Positions 17,627-25,089 of a stretch of 42,454 bases of DNA are shown here, in pieces (positions within the stretch are counted from its first letter, which is position 1; each line of letters begins with the position of its first letter). The stretch is from Verrucomicrobium spinosum (lineage in GTDB: Bacteria; Verrucomicrobiota; Verrucomicrobiia; JADLBR01; JAIBCM01): the NCBI GenBank assembly GCA_020718645.1, contig DYRQ01000008.1:1-42454 (forward strand), read 5' to 3'. The position numbers and the translations under genes are program-made. The notes beneath the pieces were generated by a model. The model ran no database searches. It was not told the origin of the DNA and saw nothing but the letters and a program-made list of their open reading frames with translations.

Positions 17627-18346
17627 TCAAACGCGACGGCGCAAGTAACTCTCCACAAACTGCGGCACCACTGTCGTGGCCGGACCGTAAATGGATTCCC
17701 CAAAAGAGCGGGCATTTTCGGATTTCTCCAGATTCAGCTCCACCGTCGTCGCCCCCGATTTCGAGGCATGCTCCACAAAAAGTGCTGCTGGATACACGGT
17801 GCCCGAGGTGCCGATGGCAATGAAGTGGGAACACCGTCCCAGAGCCTGAAATATCTCCTCCATCTGCAAAGGCATCTCGCCAAACCAAACGATGTGAGGC
17901 CGGAGCGTGTTCTCTTGAGCACAAGTAGGACACGACTCTCCCTGCCCCAGATCAACGGTGACATCCGTCACTGCGCCGCAGTGGGTGCAACGGGCTTTCA
18001 GCAGTTCGCCATGCATATGAATCACGCGCCGTGAACCAGCCCTCTCATGGAGATCGTCCACATTTTGCGTGATGAGCATAAACCGGTCACCCAGCACTTC
18101 TTCGAGCTGCACCAACGCGCGGTGAGCGGCGTTGGGCTGGACTTCGGCCTCGAGTAAATGCGCACGACGGGCGTTATAAAATGAGTGGACAATCCCGGGA
18201 TTGGAAGCGAAAGCCTCTGGCGAAGCGACATCCTCGATGCGATACTTAGTCCACTCCCCCTCGGCATCGCGAAAAGTATTAATGCCAGACTCCTTGGAAA
18301 CACCAGCCCCAGTCAACACCACCATTTCAATCACCGTATCAGCCAT
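17627..18346 (-). CDS. cobB: NAD-dependent protein deacylase, class III sirtuin (CobB-like)
   Basis: A 239-residue sirtuin. The NAD-binding motif is VLTGAGVSKESGINTFR (10-26) and TQNVDDLH (93-100). The catalytic His is His112 in VIHMHGELLKARC. Two CxxC pairs (CTHC at 120-123, CPTC near 139-142) bind zinc. Tyr57 and Arg60 in SFYNARR are the Tyr-x-x-Arg pair that lets SIRT5/CobB-type enzymes remove succinyl and other acidic acyl groups. It probably reverses acetylation and succinylation of metabolic enzymes. It stands alone on the minus strand. Confidence 0.9.
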   Translation of the reverse strand: MADTVIEMVVLTGAGVSKESGINTFRDAEGEWTKYRIEDVASPEAFASNPGIVHSFYNARRAHLLEAEVQPNAAHRALVQLEEVLGDRFMLITQNVDDLHERAGSRRVIHMHGELLKARCTHCGAVTDVTVDLGQGESCPTCAQENTLRPHIVWFGEMPLQMEEIFQALGRCSHFIAIGTSGTVYPAALFVEHASKSGATTVELNLEKSENARSFGESIYGPATTVVPQFVESYLRRRV

Positions 18347-18408
18347 ACACTACACTGCACCCTTGCATCCCAAGCCGCAAATTATTTCGCATGATCTAGA
18401 ATAAACTA

Positions 18409-18436
18409 TTGATTCCTAGCAAAATCTCGTTACGGT
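18409..18436 (+). promoter_or_regulatory. Candidate sigma-70 promoter of tRNA-Tyr
   Basis: TTGATT at 18409-18414 and TACGGT at 18431-18436 are 16 bases apart. The predicted start lies a few bases before the tRNA at 18451. The -10 box is weak, so this is tentative. Confidence 0.33.
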
Positions 18437-18450
18437 CAGCCTTCCCATTC

Positions 18451-18532
18451 GGGCAGATTCCGGAGTGGCCAAACGGGGCAGACTGTAAATCTGCTGGCAT
18501 TGCCTTCACTGGTTCGAATCCAGTTCTGCCCA
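18451..18532 (+). tRNA. tRNA-Tyr (GTA)
   Basis: The acceptor stem GGGCAGA pairs fully with TCTGCCC, with discriminator A and no encoded CCA. The anticodon arm GCAGA-CTGTAAA-TCTGC places GTA at 34-36. A long variable arm (TGGCATTGCCTTC region) and a T-arm ACTGG-TTCGAAT-CCAGT complete a class II tRNA, as expected for bacterial tRNA-Tyr. It faces the DAHP synthase and TyrRS genes. Confidence 0.96.
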
Positions 18533-18742
18533 CTCTTCTTTTTTCCTCCCCCACCCCAGCGAAGCTTCTCTCTGTTCGGCAATCGGATCCCCGGTTTCCT
18601 GTCACTGCAAATCAAGCCATGGACTGCGTATAAATGGAGGCAGGGTCGGGAATCCCCTCAGCGAAAAAGCATCCAGAATAACGACAAAAAGAGAGAGCGG
18701 CAGGCTTCGCCCGCCATTGCGTGCTAGGCTAAAATTTTCGGA

Positions 18743-19795
18743 TTATCTCGAAGAGAGCTTCTCGGCACCCCAGCGCAGCATTTTTTCCGTAGTCTCCCAT
18801 GCGATGCAGGCGTCGGTGATCGAAACCCCATAGCTGAGTTGCTCGATAGGCTGCGGAAATGGCTGGTTCCCCTCGTGGATATGGCTCTCGATCATCGCTC
18901 CGATAATCGCTTTATCCCCTGCGATTTTTTGTTCCACGATCGAACGCCAAACTGCTTCTTGCCGGGCATGCTGCTTGGAGGAATTCGCGTGACTGCAATC
19001 CACCATGACAATCGGAGGCAACCCCGCCTTGGCAAGTAAACCTGCTGCTTCAGCAATGCTCTCAGGATCGTAGTTAGTCTTCCCGCGCCCACCGCGCAAA
19101 ACCACATGCCCATGCGGATTGCCCGTGCTACGCACGAGGCTGATATTGCCGGCTGGATCCACGCCGAGAAAAGTGTGGGGAGAGCGGGAAGCCACCATGG
19201 CGTCCATGGCCACCTGCAAACCGCCGTCTGTGCCGTTCTTGTAGCCTACAGGCATTGAGAGTCCACTGGCCAGTTCGCGGTGCGTCTGGGACTCGGTGGT
19301 GCGGGCACCAATGGCCGCCCACGCTATGAGATCGGCGATATACTGCGGCACGAAAGGATCCAGAAACTCCGTGGCTGCCGGGATGCCGAGCGCATTGATG
19401 TCGAGCAGGAGTTCGCGGGCGATTTGCAGACCTTTTTCAATGTCACACGAATCATCGAGCGACGGGTCGTTGATGAGTCCCTTCCAACCGACCACGGTGC
19501 GGGGTTTCTCAAAATAGACGCGCATGACGATCTCAAACTGCGCCGACAAATCCTCGCGCAGTGGTTGCAGGCGACGCGCGTAGTCGAGAGCTGCCTCGGT
19601 GTCATGAATGGAGCATGGACCCAAGATGATGAGAAGGCGGGAATCCTCACCCGAGAGAATTTTTTCCACCGCCTTGCGGGATTCCACGACATGCGCGGAT
19701 ACGGCGGCTGTCGCCGGGAGTTCTTGCTGGAGTTCCGCAGGTGCCTTGAGTCGGCGTGTGCCACGGATGCGTAGGTTTTGAGTGCGAGGTGTCAT
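18743..19795 (-). CDS. 3-deoxy-7-phosphoheptulonate synthase (type I, AroF/G/H)
   Basis: A 350-residue enzyme joining phosphoenolpyruvate and erythrose 4-phosphate in the first step of the shikimate pathway. The E. coli AroG-type sequence is recognisable throughout: LLIILGPCSIHD (metal Cys), YFEKPRTVVGWKGLINDP, GIPAATEFLDPF, WAAIGARTTESQTHRE, PVGYKNGTDGG, VDCSHANSSK and GAMIESHIHEGNQ. The N-terminal extension involved in feedback inhibition is present. It starts 12 bases after the tyrS stop, so it is probably cotranscribed with tyrS. Which aromatic amino acid inhibits it cannot be read with certainty. Confidence 0.94.
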   Translation of the reverse strand: MTPRTQNLRIRGTRRLKAPAELQQELPATAAVSAHVVESRKAVEKILSGEDSRLLIILGPCSIHDTEAALDYARRLQPLREDLSAQFEIVMRVYFEKPRTVVGWKGLINDPSLDDSCDIEKGLQIARELLLDINALGIPAATEFLDPFVPQYIADLIAWAAIGARTTESQTHRELASGLSMPVGYKNGTDGGLQVAMDAMVASRSPHTFLGVDPAGNISLVRSTGNPHGHVVLRGGRGKTNYDPESIAEAAGLLAKAGLPPIVMVDCSHANSSKQHARQEAVWRSIVEQKIAGDKAIIGAMIESHIHEGNQPFPQPIEQLSYGVSITDACIAWETTEKMLRWGAEKLSSR

Positions 19796-19807
19796 GCTCG
19801 GTAAGTG

Positions 19808-20956
19808 TTATAGTTCGAGTTTGAGATAAGAGCGCTTGCCGTATTTCACTATTCCAGGTGCTGCCAGCACTTGGTTTTCGTCGGCAAGTTTGTTCTGGTC
19901 GAGGGAAACGGCTCCCTGCTTGACCATTCGGCGCGCCTCGCTGCCACTCGGTGCAAGCCCAGCATTTTTCAGAAGCTGCCAGAGGGGTTCGCCAGCCACC
20001 AAGCGATACGAGGGCATATCCTCGGGAATTTCTCTCTGTGAAAACTGTTTTTCCCACGAGGCACGAGCTTGGGCGGCTGCGTCCTCCCCATGGAAACGGG
20101 CGGTGATCTGGGCGGCCAACTGCTTCTTCGACTCCATGGGGTGTGCACTCGGGTCACATTCACGGGTCAGCAACACCTGATACCAGCGGCGCATCAAGTC
20201 GTCGGAGACGCTCATACATTTGCCGAACATCTCGAGCGGCGCCTCGGTCACGCCGATGATGTTGCCGAGGGATTTGCTCATTTTCTCCACACCGTCGAGC
20301 CCTTCGAGAATAGGCAGGGTCATGACAATCTGCGGGCTCATCTTCTCCTGCTCTTGCAGGTCGCGCCCGACAAGCAGGTTGAAAAGCTGGTCGCTGCCGC
20401 CCAGCTCCACATCACTTCGCACCTCGACTGAATCCCAGCCTTGCAACAGTGGGTAGGCCAACTCGTGCAGCATGATCGGCTCGTTAGCCTGCCAGCGCTC
20501 TTTGAAATCGCGCCGCTGGAGCATCTGCGCCACAGGACGGCGAGCCATGAGTCGCAGCAAGTCTGCTGCACCCATTTTTCCGAACCACTCGCCGTTCCAG
20601 ACTATCTCAGTCTTGGCGCGGTCGAGTATTTTGAAAGCCTGCTCCTCATAAGTCTTCGCGTTGGCAAGTATGGCTTCAGGCGCCAAGACAGGGCGGGTGC
20701 TCTTGCGTCCGGTCGGATCGCCGATGCGAGCGGTAAAATCGCCTATGATGAGAACGGCGATATGCCCGAGATCCTGAAACTGCCGGAGCTTGCAGAGGGG
20801 AACCGTGTGCCCCAGATGAATGTCGGGGGAAGTGGGATCCACACCGAGCTTGGCGCGGAGTGGGCGGCCCTCCTGCAATTTTTTCAGCAGCTCTTCCTTC
20901 GAATGGATCGTCTCGGTGCCGAGGCAAAGCGCCTCGAGCTGTTCCTGCGGGCTCAT
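19808..20956 (-). CDS. tyrS: Tyrosyl-tRNA synthetase
   Basis: A 382-residue class I aminoacyl-tRNA synthetase that charges tRNA-Tyr. The HIGH-type motif is HLGH in GVDPTSPDIHLGHTVPL, and the KMSKS motif is present intact (VEKMSKSLGNIIG). The catalytic domain also shows HELAYPLLQGWDS and ELGGSDQLFNLLVGRD. A C-terminal S4 domain begins at about 320 (NAGLAPSGSEARRMVKQGAV). The form is closest to the shorter TyrZ-like bacterial enzymes. It is followed 12 bases later by DAHP synthase and lies after the rpsA terminator. No T-box leader was seen. Confidence 0.95.
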   Translation of the reverse strand: MSPQEQLEALCLGTETIHSKEELLKKLQEGRPLRAKLGVDPTSPDIHLGHTVPLCKLRQFQDLGHIAVLIIGDFTARIGDPTGRKSTRPVLAPEAILANAKTYEEQAFKILDRAKTEIVWNGEWFGKMGAADLLRLMARRPVAQMLQRRDFKERWQANEPIMLHELAYPLLQGWDSVEVRSDVELGGSDQLFNLLVGRDLQEQEKMSPQIVMTLPILEGLDGVEKMSKSLGNIIGVTEAPLEMFGKCMSVSDDLMRRWYQVLLTRECDPSAHPMESKKQLAAQITARFHGEDAAAQARASWEKQFSQREIPEDMPSYRLVAGEPLWQLLKNAGLAPSGSEARRMVKQGAVSLDQNKLADENQVLAAPGIVKYGKRSYLKLEL

Positions 20957-20987
20957 GATTTTGGTCGTAGCTAAAAAATGGGATCTC

Positions 20988-21021
20988 TAAAAAAGTGCGG
21001 GCGGGGACATGCCCCGCCCGC
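20988..21021 (-). terminator. Rho-independent terminator of rpsA
   Basis: A perfect 10-bp stem, GCGGGCGGGG/CCCCGCCCGC, with a five-base loop. On the minus strand it is followed by AC and six T. It lies 27 bases after the rpsA stop and ahead of tyrS. Confidence 0.9.
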
Positions 21022-21047
21022 GATAGTCAAGCGACTCTCGCTGGGGA

Positions 21048-22721
21048 TTATTTCTGCCCCGGTCGATAGTCTTCTTCGAGCTTGTCGAAGGCGCTGCCCA
21101 TCGTGACCAGATCCTCGCCTGGTTTGATGGTGTCGAACGCCTGGCGCTCTTTCTCAAAGTCTTCTGCGGAGTAATCCGCTGCTTTGATCGAGAGACCGAT
21201 GCGCCGCTCTGTGCGATCAACTTTGATGATACGGGCTGTGACCTCTTGGCCAGCCTTGAGAACATCTTTGACTTTCTCGACGCGGTCTTCGCTGATCTGC
21301 GAGATATGCACGAGGCCGTCAATGTCGTCCTGAAGCTGCACGAAGGCACCGAACGAGGCGATCTTGCTGATCTTGCCGGTGACAACGCTGCCGATGTTGA
21401 AACGCTCTTCGATGTTCTTCCACGGATCGTCAGCAAGCTGCTTGAGACCGAGGGAAATGCGCTGGTTAACTTTATCAATCTCCAGCACCATGGCCTCGAC
21501 TTCTTGGCCTTTCTTGAGCATGTCGCTCGGGTGGCTGAGCTTGCGGGTCCAAGACATATCGGAGACATGGATCATGCCGTCAATACCGTCTTCCAGCTCC
21601 ACAAACGCGCCGTAGGCGGTGAGGTTGCGGACGACGCCCTTGACCGTGCGGCCCACGGGGAACTTGAGGTGGACATTGTCCCACGGATTGGGCTCGAGCT
21701 GACGGACGCCGAGCGAGATTTTCTGTTCGGCGGTGTTGATGCTGAGCACCACGGCTTCGATTTCTTGATCCACTTTGAGAACATCCGAGGGACGCGCGAT
21801 GCGCTTGGTCCACGAGAGTTCGGAGACATGGATGAGACCTTCGATGCCTGGCTCGATCTGGACAAATGCACCGTAGGGAAGGAGGTTGGTGACTTTGCCA
21901 TGAACCTTGCTGCCCACGGGCAGACGGTCGCCGATTTTCTCCCAAGGATTTTCGCTCTTCTGCTTGAGGCCGAGAGAAACGCGCTCTTTTTCGCGATCCA
22001 CATCCAGCACCAGCACCTCGATCTCCTGGCCGACTTTGAGCAGCTCGGAGGGGTGGTTGATACGGTTCCAAGACATGTCAGTGATATGGAGCAGGCCGTC
22101 GAGCCCATCCAAATCAATGAACGCACCGAAGTCGGTGAGGTTTTTGACTGTGCCGGTAACAGTGGCACCTTTGGCGATCTGCGAGAGGAGTTCGGCGCGT
22201 TTGCGGGCGCGTTCTTCTTCGATGATTTCGCGGCGGGAAACCACGACATTTTTGCGCTCTTCGTTGAGCTTGACGATTTTGAGCGTCAGTGTCTGGCCGA
22301 GATACTGGCCAAGGTTCTTGGGCGGGATAATGTCCACCTGAGAAGAGGGTAGAAACGCGTCGCAACCGACTCCCACAATAAGACCACCTTTGACGACGGA
22401 ACGGACTTTGCCTTCGATGATGCCGGTGTCGTTAAACGCCGCCACCACACGCTCCCAGTTCTGACGCTGGTCGGCGCGCTCTTTGGAGATGACGACGATG
22501 CCCTCGTCATTTTCAAAACGCTCGAGAAGCACTTTGACTTCGTCCCCAAGCTGGATCGCATTGGGTTCTTCAAATTCGTTGCGGGGGATAACACCCTCGC
22601 TCTTGTAGCCGATATCTACGAGCACTTCGCGGTCGCGGAGTTCGACGACGGTGCCTGTGACGATGGTGCCCTCAGAGAAATCGCGGCGCGATTTGGAGAG
22701 CAAGTCTGCCATAACTGACAT
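21048..22721 (-). CDS. rpsA: 30S ribosomal protein S1
   Basis: A 557-residue protein with six S1 (OB-fold) repeats, each spaced about 85 residues and marked by G-x-V-x-x-x-x-x-[FY]GAF[VI]-x-[LI] and GL[IV]H[VI]S. Repeats three to six are best conserved (YGAFVQIEPGIEGLIHVSEL, YGAFVELEDGIDGMIHVSDM, FGAFVQLQDDIDGLVHISQI). S1 binds mRNA leaders on the 30S subunit and helps initiation. The length is the standard six-repeat form. The start may be ATG 22721 or ATG 22712 (MADLLSK). A strong terminator follows. The roughly 260-base divergent region upstream holds hairpins that may belong to its leader. Confidence 0.95.
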   Translation of the reverse strand: MSVMADLLSKSRRDFSEGTIVTGTVVELRDREVLVDIGYKSEGVIPRNEFEEPNAIQLGDEVKVLLERFENDEGIVVISKERADQRQNWERVVAAFNDTGIIEGKVRSVVKGGLIVGVGCDAFLPSSQVDIIPPKNLGQYLGQTLTLKIVKLNEERKNVVVSRREIIEEERARKRAELLSQIAKGATVTGTVKNLTDFGAFIDLDGLDGLLHITDMSWNRINHPSELLKVGQEIEVLVLDVDREKERVSLGLKQKSENPWEKIGDRLPVGSKVHGKVTNLLPYGAFVQIEPGIEGLIHVSELSWTKRIARPSDVLKVDQEIEAVVLSINTAEQKISLGVRQLEPNPWDNVHLKFPVGRTVKGVVRNLTAYGAFVELEDGIDGMIHVSDMSWTRKLSHPSDMLKKGQEVEAMVLEIDKVNQRISLGLKQLADDPWKNIEERFNIGSVVTGKISKIASFGAFVQLQDDIDGLVHISQISEDRVEKVKDVLKAGQEVTARIIKVDRTERRIGLSIKAADYSAEDFEKERQAFDTIKPGEDLVTMGSAFDKLEEDYRPGQK

Positions 22722-22981
22722 AGTATTTGGATTCCTGTTTTCGATTGGGATCAGCGGGAGTGCCTCGGGAAACGAGACGGGATTGGTTGATTGATAGTCC
22801 GCTGTCCTGTCTAGCTGGGCGAAGTTGCGCCCAGGTTAATCTTTTTCCCTCCGGCGCTCCTACCCGGACCGCTTCCTCGAAGGGAACAGCTATGCAAGCA
22901 GAAACCGCAGAGATGACAAGATGTTTTTATCACCAGCAACTCGCGCTTGCCAAAGCCGTCTCAAGGCACCAAATATCGAGT
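22722..22981. promoter_or_regulatory. Divergent rpsA/hemC intergenic region with hairpins
   Basis: Two inverted repeats are seen. CTGGGCG-N6-CGCCCAG lies at 22815-22834 and CTCG-N5-CGAG at 22764-22776. Both would fall in the rpsA leader on the minus strand. AAGGGA six bases ahead of an in-frame ATG at 22892 could serve an earlier hemC start. No clear -10/-35 pair is claimed. Confidence 0.4.
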
Positions 22982-23968
22982 ATGAGAACCGTCGTTATCG
23001 GCACCCGTGGCAGCGCCCTGGCCTTGGCACAGACCACCCTAATCAAAGAGGCGCTAGAGAAGTGCCACCCCAAAATCCGGTTCCAGATCCAGATCATCAA
23101 GACCACAGGGGACAAACTCCAAAAAGAACCCCGCTATGAGGTGAACCCCATCTTCGGCATCATCCCCATACCAGACGAGGAACCTGATAAACCCCTGCCC
23201 AAGAAACTTCCCAAGGGACTTTTCACCAAAGAACTCGAAACAGCTCTCATCCGCTCAAAAATTGATGTCGCTGTCCATAGTTTAAAAGATCTCCCCACCG
23301 AGGCGTTAGGTGGACTGGTGGTCGCCGCTATTCCCCAGCGTGAAGATGCCCGCGACCTACTCATCAGCCGCGAAGGATGGACACTCGATCAGCTCCCACA
23401 CGCCGCTGTCATCGCCACAGGCAGCCCTCGCAGACGCAGCGAGATTCTCCGCCTGAGACCAGACCTAGTCTTCGAAGATATTCGTGGCAACATTGATACC
23501 CGCCTACGCAAGCTAGAGTCCAAACCGCACTGGGCAGCTCTAGTCTTGGCCAAAGCCGGTTTCCAGAGGCTCCGTCCAGACTTGGGCTCCCTGAAAATGT
23601 CCGACATCCCTCTACCTGACCTCCTCCCCGCCCCAGGACAAGGCGCCCTCGCTCTCCAATGCCGTGCCGCCGATACCGAGGTGGGCGAGATCGTCTTCCG
23701 CCTCAACCACCACGCCTCCCGCTGCTGCGCGGAAACTGAACGCGCTTTTCTATCAGGTCTCGGGGGTGGTTGCCAAATGCCTCTAGGCACATTAGCTGAA
23801 TACCGCGAGGGCACCGTCTCGTTTCGTGCCAGACTCTACAAAGCCCCAGGCGAAAAGGCTTCCGAATTCAGCGGTAAATGGAAGTCCGACGAAGCCCCTA
23901 AACTCTCCCGCGACTTGGCCTCGCTTCACGCCCAGTCATCTGAGGTTCTCAAACAGGCGATTGACTAA
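22982..23968 (+). CDS. hemC: Hydroxymethylbilane synthase (porphobilinogen deaminase) with insertion
   Basis: A 328-residue haem pathway enzyme that joins four porphobilinogens into hydroxymethylbilane. The start ATG 22982 gives the family opening TVVIGTRGSALALAQ. Asp95 in KIDVAVHSLKD is the catalytic Asp, GSPRRR (148-153) is the substrate-binding Arg run, and Cys264 in LGGGCQMPLG holds the dipyrromethane cofactor. Between TGD (42-44) and KGLFTKELE (78 on) there are 33 residues, against 12 in the E. coli enzyme. The extra stretch is rich in Pro and charged residues and sits in the mobile active-site loop. Another in-frame start at 22892 with a good Shine-Dalgarno would add 30 residues. Confidence 0.92.
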   Translation: MRTVVIGTRGSALALAQTTLIKEALEKCHPKIRFQIQIIKTTGDKLQKEPRYEVNPIFGIIPIPDEEPDKPLPKKLPKGLFTKELETALIRSKIDVAVHSLKDLPTEALGGLVVAAIPQREDARDLLISREGWTLDQLPHAAVIATGSPRRRSEILRLRPDLVFEDIRGNIDTRLRKLESKPHWAALVLAKAGFQRLRPDLGSLKMSDIPLPDLLPAPGQGALALQCRAADTEVGEIVFRLNHHASRCCAETERAFLSGLGGGCQMPLGTLAEYREGTVSFRARLYKAPGEKASEFSGKWKSDEAPKLSRDLASLHAQSSEVLKQAID

Positions 23969-23995
23969 CGCGGCATAGTTCGCCATAATCCCCAC

Positions 23996-24433
23996 ATGCT
24001 CAACATGGTCAAATCCTCTTCGGACAAACTCTCCACAGAGACGGATTATACCCAGTTACAGGGCAAGCTCATCTTCTGCGTGGACGACGACATCACCCAG
24101 CTTCAACTCTTGCGCGGCATTGTCGAATCGCAGGGAGGACGGCTCGTTGGCACCACCAGCCCCTCGACCATGCTCAATCTCCTGCGCATCAACAAACCCG
24201 ATCTCCTCATCGTGGATGTGGTCATGCCCGAGATGGACGGATGGCAGCTCTTTGGTGAAGTCCGTCTCATCAGCCTCAACGCGGAAACACCCACCATTTT
24301 TCTCACCTCCCTCTGCAATGAATACGAGGAAAAACTATTTACTAAAGGCGATGGCAACTGTCTCGTGCTTTCAAAACCCATCAAACGCGACCGTCTCATG
24401 ACTGCGGTTCGCAGTCTGCTACACCGCCACTGA
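23996..24433 (+). CDS. Single-domain response regulator (CheY-like receiver)
   Basis: A 145-residue cytoplasmic receiver protein without an output domain. After about 25 variable residues comes FCVDDD (acidic pocket). The phosphoacceptor Asp is in LLIVDVVMPEMDGWQL, the Thr/Ser switch in IFLTSL and the conserved Lys in VLSKPI. It would accept a phosphoryl group from an unseen histidine kinase and signal by protein contact. It lies 28 bases after hemC and about 40 bases before a TPR gene on the same strand. No kinase is nearby, so its circuit is unknown. Confidence 0.87.
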   Translation: MLNMVKSSSDKLSTETDYTQLQGKLIFCVDDDITQLQLLRGIVESQGGRLVGTTSPSTMLNLLRINKPDLLIVDVVMPEMDGWQLFGEVRLISLNAETPTIFLTSLCNEYEEKLFTKGDGNCLVLSKPIKRDRLMTAVRSLLHRH

Positions 24434-24471
24434 CTCTCATTCCCCTATGGAACTGGCGCGCATCGCTACTG

Positions 24472-25035
24472 ATGTCCCTTGCCACAGAGCCCCGACCTCC
24501 TTGGCTTAAGCCTGCTGTGACCCACGATTTCCCAGACGATTTCCTGCGCCACCTGAAAGATGCCTCGGCTTATGCAGAGCTACACATGTTCGGCGATGCC
24601 GAGCAATGCCTACTTGGCCTACCCGCCCACCTCCAGAACACTGCCGCAGCCCTCTTGCAATGGTGCGAATTAGAAGCCGCCAGACACAACTGGTCTGCCA
24701 CTCAAACCCACGCCTCGGCCCTCACCCTGCACAAACCTGAAATCTCTGCCGGATGGTTCTGGCTGGGGTATTCAACGCGCAGAGCCGACTCCGCAGAAGC
24801 TGCATACTCCGCCCTCAAACCCGCCGCTGGGCGATTCCCAGAGGATCCCGTGGTAGATTATAATTTCGCCTGCTACGCAGCCCTCAGCGGGCATGAGTCA
24901 GACTCCAAAGAAGCCCTCGCCCGCGTGCTAGTAGCACACCCGCGCTACCGCCATGCAGCACTCGAAGACCCTGACTTATCCACGCACTGGACTTGGCTTC
25001 GCGAACACTACCCACCACAACTCACCCAAGCCTGA
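24472..25035 (+). CDS. TPR-like helical repeat protein, paralogue of the gene at 37808
   Basis: A 187-residue cytoplasmic protein of helical repeats. Its C-terminal half has VVDYNFACYAALSGHESDSK followed by ALEDPDLSTHWTWL. The 160-residue protein encoded at 37808-38290 has HYNLACYETHLGDVTTAK and ALKDSDLTPLRDWL at matching places, so the two are paralogues. The middle part (NTAAALLQWCELEAARHNWS) is also TPR-like. It probably binds another protein. Its position behind a receiver gene suggests, but does not show, a link with that circuit. No catalytic motif is seen. Confidence 0.72.
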   Translation: MSLATEPRPPWLKPAVTHDFPDDFLRHLKDASAYAELHMFGDAEQCLLGLPAHLQNTAAALLQWCELEAARHNWSATQTHASALTLHKPEISAGWFWLGYSTRRADSAEAAYSALKPAAGRFPEDPVVDYNFACYAALSGHESDSKEALARVLVAHPRYRHAALEDPDLSTHWTWLREHYPPQLTQA

Positions 25036-25089
25036 ATAAGATTCCCCCACCTCGACCACTCATCGCAGGGTGGTTTTTAGAGATGCCCT

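Noticed and set aside
20957-21047. T-box or attenuator before tyrS
   Set aside because: The only strong structure is the rpsA terminator, and no T-box sequence is present.
21246-22352. Long open frame of 368 codons on the plus strand
   Set aside because: It is antisense to rpsA, whose six S1 repeats are unmistakable; the translated product has no recognisable family.
23123-23209. Frameshift in hemC explaining the divergent loop
   Set aside because: The motifs before and after the loop are in one frame and no stop or frame change is needed.
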